DNA of 64,000 nucleotides from Pseudomonas sp. Bc-h (GTDB lineage Bacteria > Pseudomonadota > Gammaproteobacteria > Pseudomonadales > Pseudomonadaceae). Below, one piece after another: positions 47,880 through 55,363 of the stretch. Each line of letters opens with the position of its first letter. The stretch's first letter is position 1. The notes under the pieces were generated by a model, which saw only the letters and a program-made list of their open reading frames with translations, was not told the DNA's origin and made no database searches. The stretch covers positions 269,387-333,386 of the forward strand of contig NZ_MUIN01000006.1 of NCBI RefSeq assembly GCF_002080045.1. Reading direction: 5' to 3'. A program made the position numbers and the translations under genes.

Positions 47880-48914
47880 TCAATTGTGAGCGTGCAGCGC
47901 TTCGTTCAGCTCGATGGCCGACTTGTGGGATTTGCACTCCACTGCGCCGGTCTGCGAGTTGCGACGGAACAGCAGGTCTGGCTGGCCCGCCAGATCGCGG
48001 GCCTTGAGGACCTTGACCAGTTCGTTCTTGTCATCCAGCAGTGCGACCTTGGTGCCTGCGGTGATGTACAGGCCGGCTTCGACAGTATTGCGGTCGCCCA
48101 GCGGAAAGCCGATACCGGCGTTCGCGCCGATCAGGCAGCCTTCGCCGACGCTGATCACGATGTTGCCGCCGCCCGACAGGGTGCCCATGGTCGAGCAGCC
48201 GCCGCCCAGGTCAGAACCCTTGCCGACGAATACGCCCGCCGATACACGGCCTTCGATCATGCCCGGGCCTTCGGTGCCGCCGTTGAAGTTGACGAAACCT
48301 TCGTGCATCACGGTGGTGCCTTCGCCGATGTAAGCGCCCAGACGTACGCGAGAGGTATCGGCAATACGCACGCCAGCCGGTACCACGTAGTCGGTCATTT
48401 TCGGGAATTTGTCGACCGAGAAGACTTCCAGCAGCTCGCCTTTGAGGCGCGCTTCCAGTTGACGCTGGGCCAGTTCGCCCAGGTCGATCGCGCCCTGGCT
48501 GGTCCACGCCACGTTCGGCAGCAGCGGGAACACACCCGCCAGGCTCAGGCCGTGCGGCTTGACCAGACGATGGGACAGCAGGTGCAGCTTGAGGTAGGCC
48601 TCAGGCGTAGAGGTCAATGCAGCGTCTTCGGCCAACACAGTGGCGACCAGAGGCTTGTGGCTCTCGGCCAGACGGGTCAGCAGGGCGGCTTGTGCAGCGT
48701 CGACCGACTTCAACGCTTCTGCCAGTTTCGAGGCCAGATCGGTATTGAAGGCGATGGCCTGATTGCCCTCGGTATAACCCAGGATCGGCGCGACGGCGGC
48801 GACGATTTCAGCGCAGGGGTTGAGCAATGGCAGGGCGTAGAAAACTTCCAGCCAGGTGCCTTGACGGTTTTGAGTGCCGACGCCGAAGGCCAGGCTGAAC
48901 AGGGAAGTGGACAT
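47880..48914 (-). CDS. dapD: DapD, tetrahydrodipicolinate N-succinyltransferase
   Basis: A 344-residue succinyltransferase of the longer Pseudomonas type. It has a left-handed beta-helix with hexapeptide repeats (VRLGAYIGEGTTVMHEGFVNF; GCLIGANAGIGFPLGD). It makes N-succinyl-2-amino-6-oxopimelate in lysine/DAP synthesis. ATG 48914 opens the family start MSTSLFSLAFGVG. Confidence 0.95.
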   Translation of the reverse strand: MSTSLFSLAFGVGTQNRQGTWLEVFYALPLLNPCAEIVAAVAPILGYTEGNQAIAFNTDLASKLAEALKSVDAAQAALLTRLAESHKPLVATVLAEDAALTSTPEAYLKLHLLSHRLVKPHGLSLAGVFPLLPNVAWTSQGAIDLGELAQRQLEARLKGELLEVFSVDKFPKMTDYVVPAGVRIADTSRVRLGAYIGEGTTVMHEGFVNFNGGTEGPGMIEGRVSAGVFVGKGSDLGGGCSTMGTLSGGGNIVISVGEGCLIGANAGIGFPLGDRNTVEAGLYITAGTKVALLDDKNELVKVLKARDLAGQPDLLFRRNSQTGAVECKSHKSAIELNEALHAHN

Positions 48915-48949
48915 GCTAATACCTCTTTAACTTTAAATGGCTATCTCAA

Positions 48950-49306
48950 TCAGGCGATAGCCGCTGCGTACAGTTCGGGTTTGAAGCCAATCAGGGTTTT
49001 GCCGCCAAGATCCAGCACGGGGCGCTTGATCATCGACGGTTGGGCGAGCATCAGTTCGATTGCCTTGTCCTGGTCGAGGTCGGCTTTCTGCGCCTCGTCC
49101 AGCTTGCGAAAGGTCGTGCCGGCGCGATTCAACACTGTCTGCCAGCCGTGCTCGTTGCACCACTGGGTCAGGTGTTCGCGGTCGATGCCCTGGGTTTTAT
49201 AGTCGTGGAAATCGTAGCTCGCCGGTTTTTCATCGAGCCAGGTGCGAGCCTTTTTCATGGTGTCGCACGCCTTGATCCCGTACAGGTGCAACTTTTTATC
49301 TGCCAT
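48950..49306 (-). CDS. ArsC/Spx-family reductase-like protein (YffB type)
   Basis: A 118-residue thioredoxin-fold protein with active-site Cys in GIKACDTMKKARTWL and the family loop MIKRPVLDLGGKTLIGFKPE. It resembles YffB, a glutathione-dependent thiol reductase, rather than a true arsenate reductase. It precedes dapD by 35 bp on the same strand, so a shared transcript is likely. Role unknown. Confidence 0.85.
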   Translation of the reverse strand: MADKKLHLYGIKACDTMKKARTWLDEKPASYDFHDYKTQGIDREHLTQWCNEHGWQTVLNRAGTTFRKLDEAQKADLDQDKAIELMLAQPSMIKRPVLDLGGKTLIGFKPELYAAAIA

Positions 49307-49538
49307 GAGCTTGCCCCCTTTTGGAGATGCTTGGAAAAACGGTGACGGATTATGCCACGTACAAACTGCTAGGGCGCGGCCTGCCGATGCTTTGTCAGTC
49401 TTTGCAGGTGTTTCGCGTCGGGTAAGACCTATGTATTACCACGAGGCGATAGCTTAAACCGCTAATATGGCACTTCGACGCTGCGCCCGGGTCTGCTCCA
49501 GGTGTCAGTCACACGTCGCTCGCTCGGGGAAATACGCA

Positions 49539-51185
49539 ATGCAGACAGCCTATACCGTCCTTATCTTGTTGACGCTGGTAGGTGTCTCGCGTTTGCTGGC
49601 CCGGCTGATCCCGTTACCGCTGCCCCTGGTACAGATCGCCGCTGGCGCCTTGCTCGCATGGCCAACTCTGGGGCTTCATGTGGCGCTGGACCCCGAGCTG
49701 TTTCTCTTCCTGTTTTTGCCTCCTTTGCTGTTCTCCGATGGCTGGCGCATGCCCAAGCGCGACCTCTGGCGTTATCGCGGGCCGATCCTGACCATGGCAG
49801 TGGGGCTGGTGATCTTCACGGTCATCGGCGCGGGTTATTTCATCCACTGGTTGCTGCCCTCCATCCCTTTGCCCGTAGCCTTCGCCCTCGCGGCAGTTCT
49901 TTCTCCTACGGACGCCGTGGCGGTTTCAGCTATCGCGCAAGACCGCCTGCCTGCGCCGATCATGCGCATGCTTCAGGGCGAAGCTTTGATGAACGACGCT
50001 TCCGGTCTGGTGACCTTCAAATTTGCCCTGGCGGCTGCGATTACCGGTGTGTTCTCGCTGACGGACGCCAGCCTGACGTTTGTTCTGGTCGCTTGTGGTG
50101 GCTTGGCTGTGGGCGTTGTCCTGAGCTGGTTGGTAGGCCGCTTTCGCAGCTGGATGATCACTCGCGGCTGGGACGACCCGGCGACGCATGTGGTGTTCAT
50201 GCTGCTCCTGCCGTTTGCGGCCTACGTTCTGGCGGAACGGCTGGAAGTTTCGGGCATTCTTTCGGCGGTGGCGGCGGGGATGATGCAGAGTTGGGTGGAT
50301 CTGCTGCCGCGCCAGACCAGTACTCGATTGCTCAATCGAAGTGTCTGGACGCTGCTGGAATTCGCCTTCAACGGGCTGATCTTTCTCCTGCTGGGTTTGC
50401 AACTCCCCGACATCATTACCGCTGTCACTCATCATGAAGTGACGCTTTGGCCGACCTTGCTCTGGCGTTGCCTCGATGTGCTGGCAATTTTCGTCGTGTT
50501 GGCGGTGCTGCGTTATGTCTGGGTGCGCAGCGTCTGGCGTTTGATGGTGCAGGTGCGACGCTGGCGCGGTCGGGGTGATGGCTCGCTTGAGTTGTCGGCG
50601 CGTTCCTCGCTGCTGCTGACCGTAGGGGGCGTGCGCGGAGCGGTCACGCTGGCAGGTACCTTGTCGGTGCCGATGTTGATTGCCGCAGGGGTCGAATTTC
50701 CCGAGCGTGATCTGCTGATCTTCATTGCTGCCGGTGTGATTTTGCTGTCGCTGGTGTCGGCGAGCGTCTGCCTGCCGCTGTTGTTGCGCGGGCTGGTCAG
50801 CGAGCCAGACCTGCGCCTGAAACGCGAAGTCCGGGATGCCTGGAAACGTACGGCTCAGGCAGCGATTCAGACGCTGGAGAACGAGCAAATACCAGGCGCT
50901 ACAGGCGAAGCCGATGCAGCCCAGGCAGTCCTCGCCACCGAAGTGAAGTCGCGGATCATGTCCGAGTACCGCCACCGCCTGGAGATCTTCAACGATACCG
51001 CCGAAGCCCAGGCGCTGGCGTTTCAGATGGATCAACTGGAGAAGCGCATGCGCATCAACGCCCTTCGTGCCCAGCGGCTTGAGCTGTACAGCCTACATCG
51101 TCACCGCCTGATCGGCGATGACGTGCTGAGAATCGTGTTGGCAGAGCTGGATCTCAACGAGGCCAATCTGGGCGTGGTGAAGTAA
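49539..51185 (+). CDS. CPA1-family Na+/H+ antiporter
   Basis: A 548-residue membrane protein with about 12 hydrophobic helices. The ion-binding motifs of CPA1 are present: LSPTDAVAVSAI and MNDASGLVTFKFA, plus RSSLLLTVGGVRGAVTLAG. A soluble C-terminal tail (about 445-548) is helical and charged. ATG 49539 follows CGGGGA. It exports Na+ or K+ in exchange for protons. Nhap-like naming fits, but ion preference is not visible. Confidence 0.9.
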   Translation: MQTAYTVLILLTLVGVSRLLARLIPLPLPLVQIAAGALLAWPTLGLHVALDPELFLFLFLPPLLFSDGWRMPKRDLWRYRGPILTMAVGLVIFTVIGAGYFIHWLLPSIPLPVAFALAAVLSPTDAVAVSAIAQDRLPAPIMRMLQGEALMNDASGLVTFKFALAAAITGVFSLTDASLTFVLVACGGLAVGVVLSWLVGRFRSWMITRGWDDPATHVVFMLLLPFAAYVLAERLEVSGILSAVAAGMMQSWVDLLPRQTSTRLLNRSVWTLLEFAFNGLIFLLLGLQLPDIITAVTHHEVTLWPTLLWRCLDVLAIFVVLAVLRYVWVRSVWRLMVQVRRWRGRGDGSLELSARSSLLLTVGGVRGAVTLAGTLSVPMLIAAGVEFPERDLLIFIAAGVILLSLVSASVCLPLLLRGLVSEPDLRLKREVRDAWKRTAQAAIQTLENEQIPGATGEADAAQAVLATEVKSRIMSEYRHRLEIFNDTAEAQALAFQMDQLEKRMRINALRAQRLELYSLHRHRLIGDDVLRIVLAELDLNEANLGVVK

Positions 51186-51199
51186 GAGCGTTCAGTGCT

Positions 51200-51967
51200 T
51201 CAGCTTCGAGATGGGCTCGGCAGTACGTTTGGGTATAGCAGGCGGATCATTTCTTTATCCCCTTCGCTTATTTCCGTATTTTTGCCGATCTTCCAGTCGC
51301 CAATTGTCAGTTCGTTCGGAAAATCGTAATGCATGACGGACTCTCTGTCATAACGGTTTCCCGCGTATCCCTCATAAGGCATTTTAGCCAGCACGGACTC
51401 ATATATCATTTCTTCGATATATTGATCGATTTCTTCTTCGGTAAGATTGTCTTTTCTAAGTTCGTCGCGAAAGCCTGCAAATTTCGGCCTGTAGTGATCG
51501 TAGACCTTTGGCTCGTCCCATGGGATGTTAGCTAGGGGGTGTTGGTGCTCATGCTCCAGACCTAGAGCGTGACCAAACTCATGTCTGACAGCTCGCAGAA
51601 AGTCTTCGTGTTCAAGTGCAACTCCAATGTTCAGCGTCGCGTTGGTGGGCTCAATCTCTAAAGCATCCGTTCCTAGGGCAGACCAGCCCTTTCCTAGGTT
51701 GTCGATTACTGTGCTTATTCGGATATGTCCTGGGTCGTTCGCGAAATCGACGATGACAAGCCGCAAATTGATGTAGGGCTGCCAATCCATAATCCCGTCA
51801 ATGATTCCCTGCTTGAGTTGTGGATCGATGTCCTCCTCAATGAAAGCGATTTTCAAAGTCTGACCTTGCCTCCAGAGAGCCGAGGTATCCACCAGGCTGC
51901 GCTTTTTGCGCGTCGGGTCATTCGACCGCTTTTTTCCAAGTCCGATATTGCAGAAGAAATCGTCCAT
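51200..51967 (-). CDS. Metzincin-type zinc protease (paralogue 1 of 3)
   Basis: A 255-residue protein. The metzincin site HExxHxxGxxH is complete (H129, E130, H133, H139) and runs on as HEHQHP. A Met-turn follows (SVMHY, M212, Y214), an astacin/serralysin-like layout. No signal peptide and no RTX repeats are seen. The basic N-terminal part (KKRSNDPTRKKRS) may be a short prosegment. ATG 51967 has AGGA eight bases upstream. It shares the C-terminal pattern NELTIGDWKIG with its two neighbours. The region is lower in GC than its surroundings, pointing to transfer. Confidence 0.82.
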   Translation of the reverse strand: MDDFFCNIGLGKKRSNDPTRKKRSLVDTSALWRQGQTLKIAFIEEDIDPQLKQGIIDGIMDWQPYINLRLVIVDFANDPGHIRISTVIDNLGKGWSALGTDALEIEPTNATLNIGVALEHEDFLRAVRHEFGHALGLEHEHQHPLANIPWDEPKVYDHYRPKFAGFRDELRKDNLTEEEIDQYIEEMIYESVLAKMPYEGYAGNRYDRESVMHYDFPNELTIGDWKIGKNTEISEGDKEMIRLLYPNVLPSPSRS

Positions 51968-52153
51968 GATTGTTTTCCTGTCTGTGAACCGGGCAAGGAA
52001 TATGCCCTATGAGGCTTCATGCTAAGTGGGGCGCTTCGATCATGTGCACTAGATATCTACTGCACTCGCATGGTGACGTTGTGCAATGTGAAGGTCATAG
52101 CTTTCCGGGAATGACCTGGCTGCGCAAGAAAACCGGGCGGCGCAGTTGCTCGA

Positions 52154-53008
52154 TCAACCAAACGGCTTGCGCGAGTTCGGACGGTCGCCATAGATCGTGC
52201 CCATGAACTCCTTGTCCTTGGTGCTAAGAGTTTTCCCTGTGTTGTCTATCTTGAAGTCGCCGACAGTGAGCTTCTGAGGCACGTTGTAGTGCATGACCGA
52301 GTCCGGGTCGTACTCGGAATATGAGTAATCCGCAGCCTCATAACGGTTGAGAATGTTCTGGCGCACAAACGCCTCGCTTTGGCCGCCTGCCGCATACTCC
52401 TTGATTACCTTCTGTTCGTTCCACGGAATGTTCGCATGCGGATGTTGGTGCTCGTGCTCAGCGCCAAGGGCATGACCAAACTCATGCAGCACGATGCGTT
52501 CGAAGTCGGGTGCCAGGAAGTCGCGTAGATTGAATGATGCGAGGGATCGTCCCTGCTGCTTGACCAGCTTCTGGGTGTCGATCAGGCGAGTGAGGTCAAA
52601 GCCCATGGTCGGCAGGTTCTGGTGGTTGTAGGCCAGCAGAATGTCTGTGCCCACCGCGCTCCAGTGGAATGTCTGGTTGAGGGTGATGCGAATCTCGGCA
52701 TCACCGCTAGTGACCAGTTCGAACTTCAGGTTGGCATGGGCGAGCCAGCCACAGGCGGTGTCAAAGAAGATCTGCTGTAGATAGGGGGGAGTCGGGGTGA
52801 TGAAACGTATCCTCAGCCTTCGTCCGCGGGCCCAGTATTTGGTGAACGAGGTGACGATGCGCGGAGCGCGGTCGGACGGCTCTTGATGCTCAGTCAAATA
52901 GCTGGGCGTTATCGCTGCGTTGGCGGGATTTTCCTTGATAGCTGCGTCGAATGCTGCTTGCAGGTCAGGGTGATGGCTGGCGTTGCAGGAGTGAAGCGAG
53001 GTTTTCAC
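52154..53008 (-). CDS. Metzincin-type zinc protease (paralogue 2 of 3)
   Basis: A 284-residue protein. Zinc residues are H175, E176, H179 and H185 (numbered from the chosen start), followed by EHQHPHANIPW. Met-turn SVMHY at M239/Y241. The GTG at 53008 is preferred because AAGGA lies eight bases upstream; ATG 53047 would add 13 residues but falls inside the palindrome at 53034-53051. It is the most diverged of the three, with a longer N-terminal part. No signal peptide. Confidence 0.8.
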   Translation of the reverse strand: MKTSLHSCNASHHPDLQAAFDAAIKENPANAAITPSYLTEHQEPSDRAPRIVTSFTKYWARGRRLRIRFITPTPPYLQQIFFDTACGWLAHANLKFELVTSGDAEIRITLNQTFHWSAVGTDILLAYNHQNLPTMGFDLTRLIDTQKLVKQQGRSLASFNLRDFLAPDFERIVLHEFGHALGAEHEHQHPHANIPWNEQKVIKEYAAGGQSEAFVRQNILNRYEAADYSYSEYDPDSVMHYNVPQKLTVGDFKIDNTGKTLSTKDKEFMGTIYGDRPNSRKPFG

Positions 53009-53033
53009 AGTCGATATCCTTTTCGTGTGAGCG

Positions 53034-53051
53034 CCCCATGAAATCATGGGG
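53034..53051. promoter_or_regulatory. Palindrome upstream of metzincin 2
   Basis: CCCCATGAAATCATGGGG, an 8-bp perfect dyad with a 2-base centre. Placed 26 bases before the chosen start; may be an operator or 5' mRNA hairpin. Confidence 0.45.
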
Positions 53052-53189
53052 TGCCTTTAAGCCACGAAGGTTATCTGGACCGTTTGTGAGAGAAGCGGTA
53101 ATTAAATATTGCTCGTTCCGCTAAGGGCAGTTTATTCCGCGACGGGATTCAGGCTGATTGGCGCTTTGTGGGTTGGCGTGATGAGTCCC

Positions 53190-53903
53190 TCATTCCCGAG
53201 GGTACGCCCTGCGCATGAATTCCTTGTCCTTATCGCTCAACGTAAGATTGTCGCCTACTGCCCAGTCGCCGATCGTCAGCGCGTTGTCGACGGGGTAATG
53301 CATGATTGAGTGGCGGTCGTAAGGCAGCATGAGTACGGCGTCGGCTGAAACCCTGCGTAGCACGCTTTCGTCGATAACGTCTTTGGAATGCCCCTTGGCT
53401 GTGTAGTATTCGTAGACCTTGGGCAGGTCCCACGGTATGTCTGCTTCAGGGTGCTGATGCTCGTGCTCGGCGCCCAAGGCGTGACCGAACTCGTGGAGTA
53501 CCGTGCTGACGAATTTCGGATCGGACGGCTTGATGCCCAGGACCATGGTGGCATCCCATGGGTCGTTTTGTTTGGCATCGGTTCCGAATACAGAGTAGTT
53601 CTGGCTGAAGTTTGTCAGGATTCGTATGTCTCCTTTGAGATAGCCAGGGTGGCCTTCTCTTCCATCCACAAACTCAAACCGCAGATTCACATACGGCTGC
53701 CATTGATTGATTGCCTCGACAATCTTTTCTTTATGCTGTTGCTCCAATTCGTCAATGAAGGCGATGAGCAGGGTGGTTGCGTTCGGCCAGAACTTTGGGG
53801 GATAGCCGACAGAGCGTTTGGTTCGAGTAGTCGTTGCTGACGGGCTGATACCTGCGGCTTTGGCGGCGAGTCGCAGTGAGTTTCGTGTCAATAGACTGTC
53901 CAT
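53190..53903 (-). CDS. Metzincin-type zinc protease (paralogue 3 of 3)
   Basis: A 237-residue protein with H137, E138, H141, H147, EHQHPEADIPW and Met-turn SIMHY (M201, Y203). It shares with paralogue 1 the strand NQWQPYVNLRFE and the GTDA motif. ATG 53903 follows AAGGAAG. It is the first gene of the three on the minus strand; gaps of about 180 bp separate them, so each may have its own promoter. No signal peptide, RTX repeats or adjacent inhibitor gene. Confidence 0.82.
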   Translation of the reverse strand: MDSLLTRNSLRLAAKAAGISPSATTTRTKRSVGYPPKFWPNATTLLIAFIDELEQQHKEKIVEAINQWQPYVNLRFEFVDGREGHPGYLKGDIRILTNFSQNYSVFGTDAKQNDPWDATMVLGIKPSDPKFVSTVLHEFGHALGAEHEHQHPEADIPWDLPKVYEYYTAKGHSKDVIDESVLRRVSADAVLMLPYDRHSIMHYPVDNALTIGDWAVGDNLTLSDKDKEFMRRAYPRE

Positions 53904-54023
53904 GTCCGAGCTTCCTTGCCACTAAGGGCTAAAAATTTGAAGACCTCTGAGGGTCGGTTTGCAGTTTCCCGGTTCTGGTGAGGACGATGTGTGTAAATAA
54001 TTATTCGAGCTGAGCGATCTTCA

Positions 54024-54059
54024 ATAAAAAAGGCCGCCTGAACTTCCAGGCAGCCTTTC
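54024..54059 (-). terminator. Terminator of dapC
   Basis: On the minus strand AAAGGCTGCCTG / CAGGCGGCCTTT with a T-rich tail, just past the dapC stop. Confidence 0.88.
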
Positions 54060-54084
54060 GGGTGCAGCAAACAGACCGAAACGG

Positions 54085-55281
54085 TCAATGGTGTTTCACG
54101 AAATCCCTGATCCGCTCTGCGGCCTCGATGCACTCAGCCAATGGCGCGACCAGCGCCATGCGCACACGTCCTGCGCCAGGGTTGAAACCGTCTACGTCGC
54201 GGGACAGGTAGGAACCCGGTACGACCGTTACGTGCTCGGCCACGAACAGGTCGCGGCAGAACTGCGCATCGTCGCAACCGACGTTCGGCCACAGATAGAA
54301 ACCGCCATCAGGGTGCTGTATGTCCATCACTGGAGAAAGAATGTCCAGCACAGCGTCGAATTTCTCACGGTACAGGTCACGGTTGGCGCGCACGTGTTCC
54401 TCGTCGTTCCAGGCCGCGATACTCGCCAGTTGAGTTTGAATCGGCATCGCGCAACCGTGGTAGGTGCGGTAGAGCAGGAATGCCTTGAGGATCTCGGCGT
54501 CGCCCGCGACGAAGCCCGAGCGCAGGCCCGGCAAATTGGAGCGCTTGGACAGGCTGTGGAAGACCACGCAGCGTTTGAAGTCTTTGCGGCCCAGTTCGGC
54601 GCAGGCGCTGAGCAGGCCTGGTGGCGGAGTGTCCTCGTCGAAGTACAGCTCGCTGTAGCACTCGTCGGCAGCGATGACGAAGTCGTGCTCGTCTGCCAGC
54701 GCGATGAGCTTCTTCAGGGTTTCGACCGGGATCAGCGCCCCGGTCGGGTTGCCCGGCGAGCACAGAAACAGAATCTGGCAACGCTTCCAGATGTCGGCAG
54801 GCACTGCATCGAAATCCGGATTGAAACCATGTTCTGCAAGGCACGGCAGGTAGTGCGGCTTGGCCCCGGCAAGGAATGCCGCGCCTTCGTAGATCTGATA
54901 GAACGGATTCGGGCTGATGACCAAGCCGTCGTCGCTGCGGTTGACCACCGTTTGGGTGAAAGCGAAAAGCGCCTCCCGGGTGCCATTGACCGGCAGCACG
55001 TGTTTGCTCGCATCCAGCCAGCCTTCAGGAACACTGAACCGACGCTCGCACCATTTGGCGATGGCTTCGCGCAGGGCAGGAATGCCCGCCGTGGTCGGGT
55101 AGACCGCCATCTGGTCGAGGTTGTCGGCCAGTGCTTTGGCGACGAACTCCGGAGACTTGTGCTTGGGCTCGCCGATGGAAAGGGCGATCGGGCGCTTGTC
55201 CGGGTTCGGCGTGACGCTGCCGAGCAGGGCTCGAAGTTTTTCGAACGGGTAGGGCTGAAGCTGTTGCAGGGCGTTGTTCAT
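54085..55281 (-). CDS. dapC: Succinyldiaminopimelate transaminase
   Basis: A 398-residue class I/II PLP aminotransferase. The PLP Lys lies in VFHSLSKRSNLPGLRSGF and the cofactor-binding Asp/Tyr in AADECYSELYF. Between dapD and dapE steps it adds the amino group from glutamate to N-succinyl-2-amino-6-oxopimelate. ATG 55281 chosen over a TTG two codons upstream. dapC next to glnD is typical of Pseudomonas. Confidence 0.92.
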   Translation of the reverse strand: MNNALQQLQPYPFEKLRALLGSVTPNPDKRPIALSIGEPKHKSPEFVAKALADNLDQMAVYPTTAGIPALREAIAKWCERRFSVPEGWLDASKHVLPVNGTREALFAFTQTVVNRSDDGLVISPNPFYQIYEGAAFLAGAKPHYLPCLAEHGFNPDFDAVPADIWKRCQILFLCSPGNPTGALIPVETLKKLIALADEHDFVIAADECYSELYFDEDTPPPGLLSACAELGRKDFKRCVVFHSLSKRSNLPGLRSGFVAGDAEILKAFLLYRTYHGCAMPIQTQLASIAAWNDEEHVRANRDLYREKFDAVLDILSPVMDIQHPDGGFYLWPNVGCDDAQFCRDLFVAEHVTVVPGSYLSRDVDGFNPGAGRVRMALVAPLAECIEAAERIRDFVKHH

Positions 55282-55363
55282 GGGCAATCGGTCTCAAGAA
55301 ACGGGGGCGCCGTCCCTTGGGGCTGGCGCCTTGAATCGAATGTTCAGGTCGTTTGATCGGGTA

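Noticed and set aside
52009..52206. Small plus-strand open frame between metzincins 1 and 2 as an immunity gene
   Set aside because: Its second half is antisense to the metzincin 2 C terminus, it has no clear ribosome site and its sequence looks random.
51200..53903. Serralysin-type (RTX, type I secreted) protease operon
   Set aside because: The zinc site fits the broad metzincin group, but no GGxGxD repeats, C-terminal secretion signal, inhibitor or ABC transporter genes are present.
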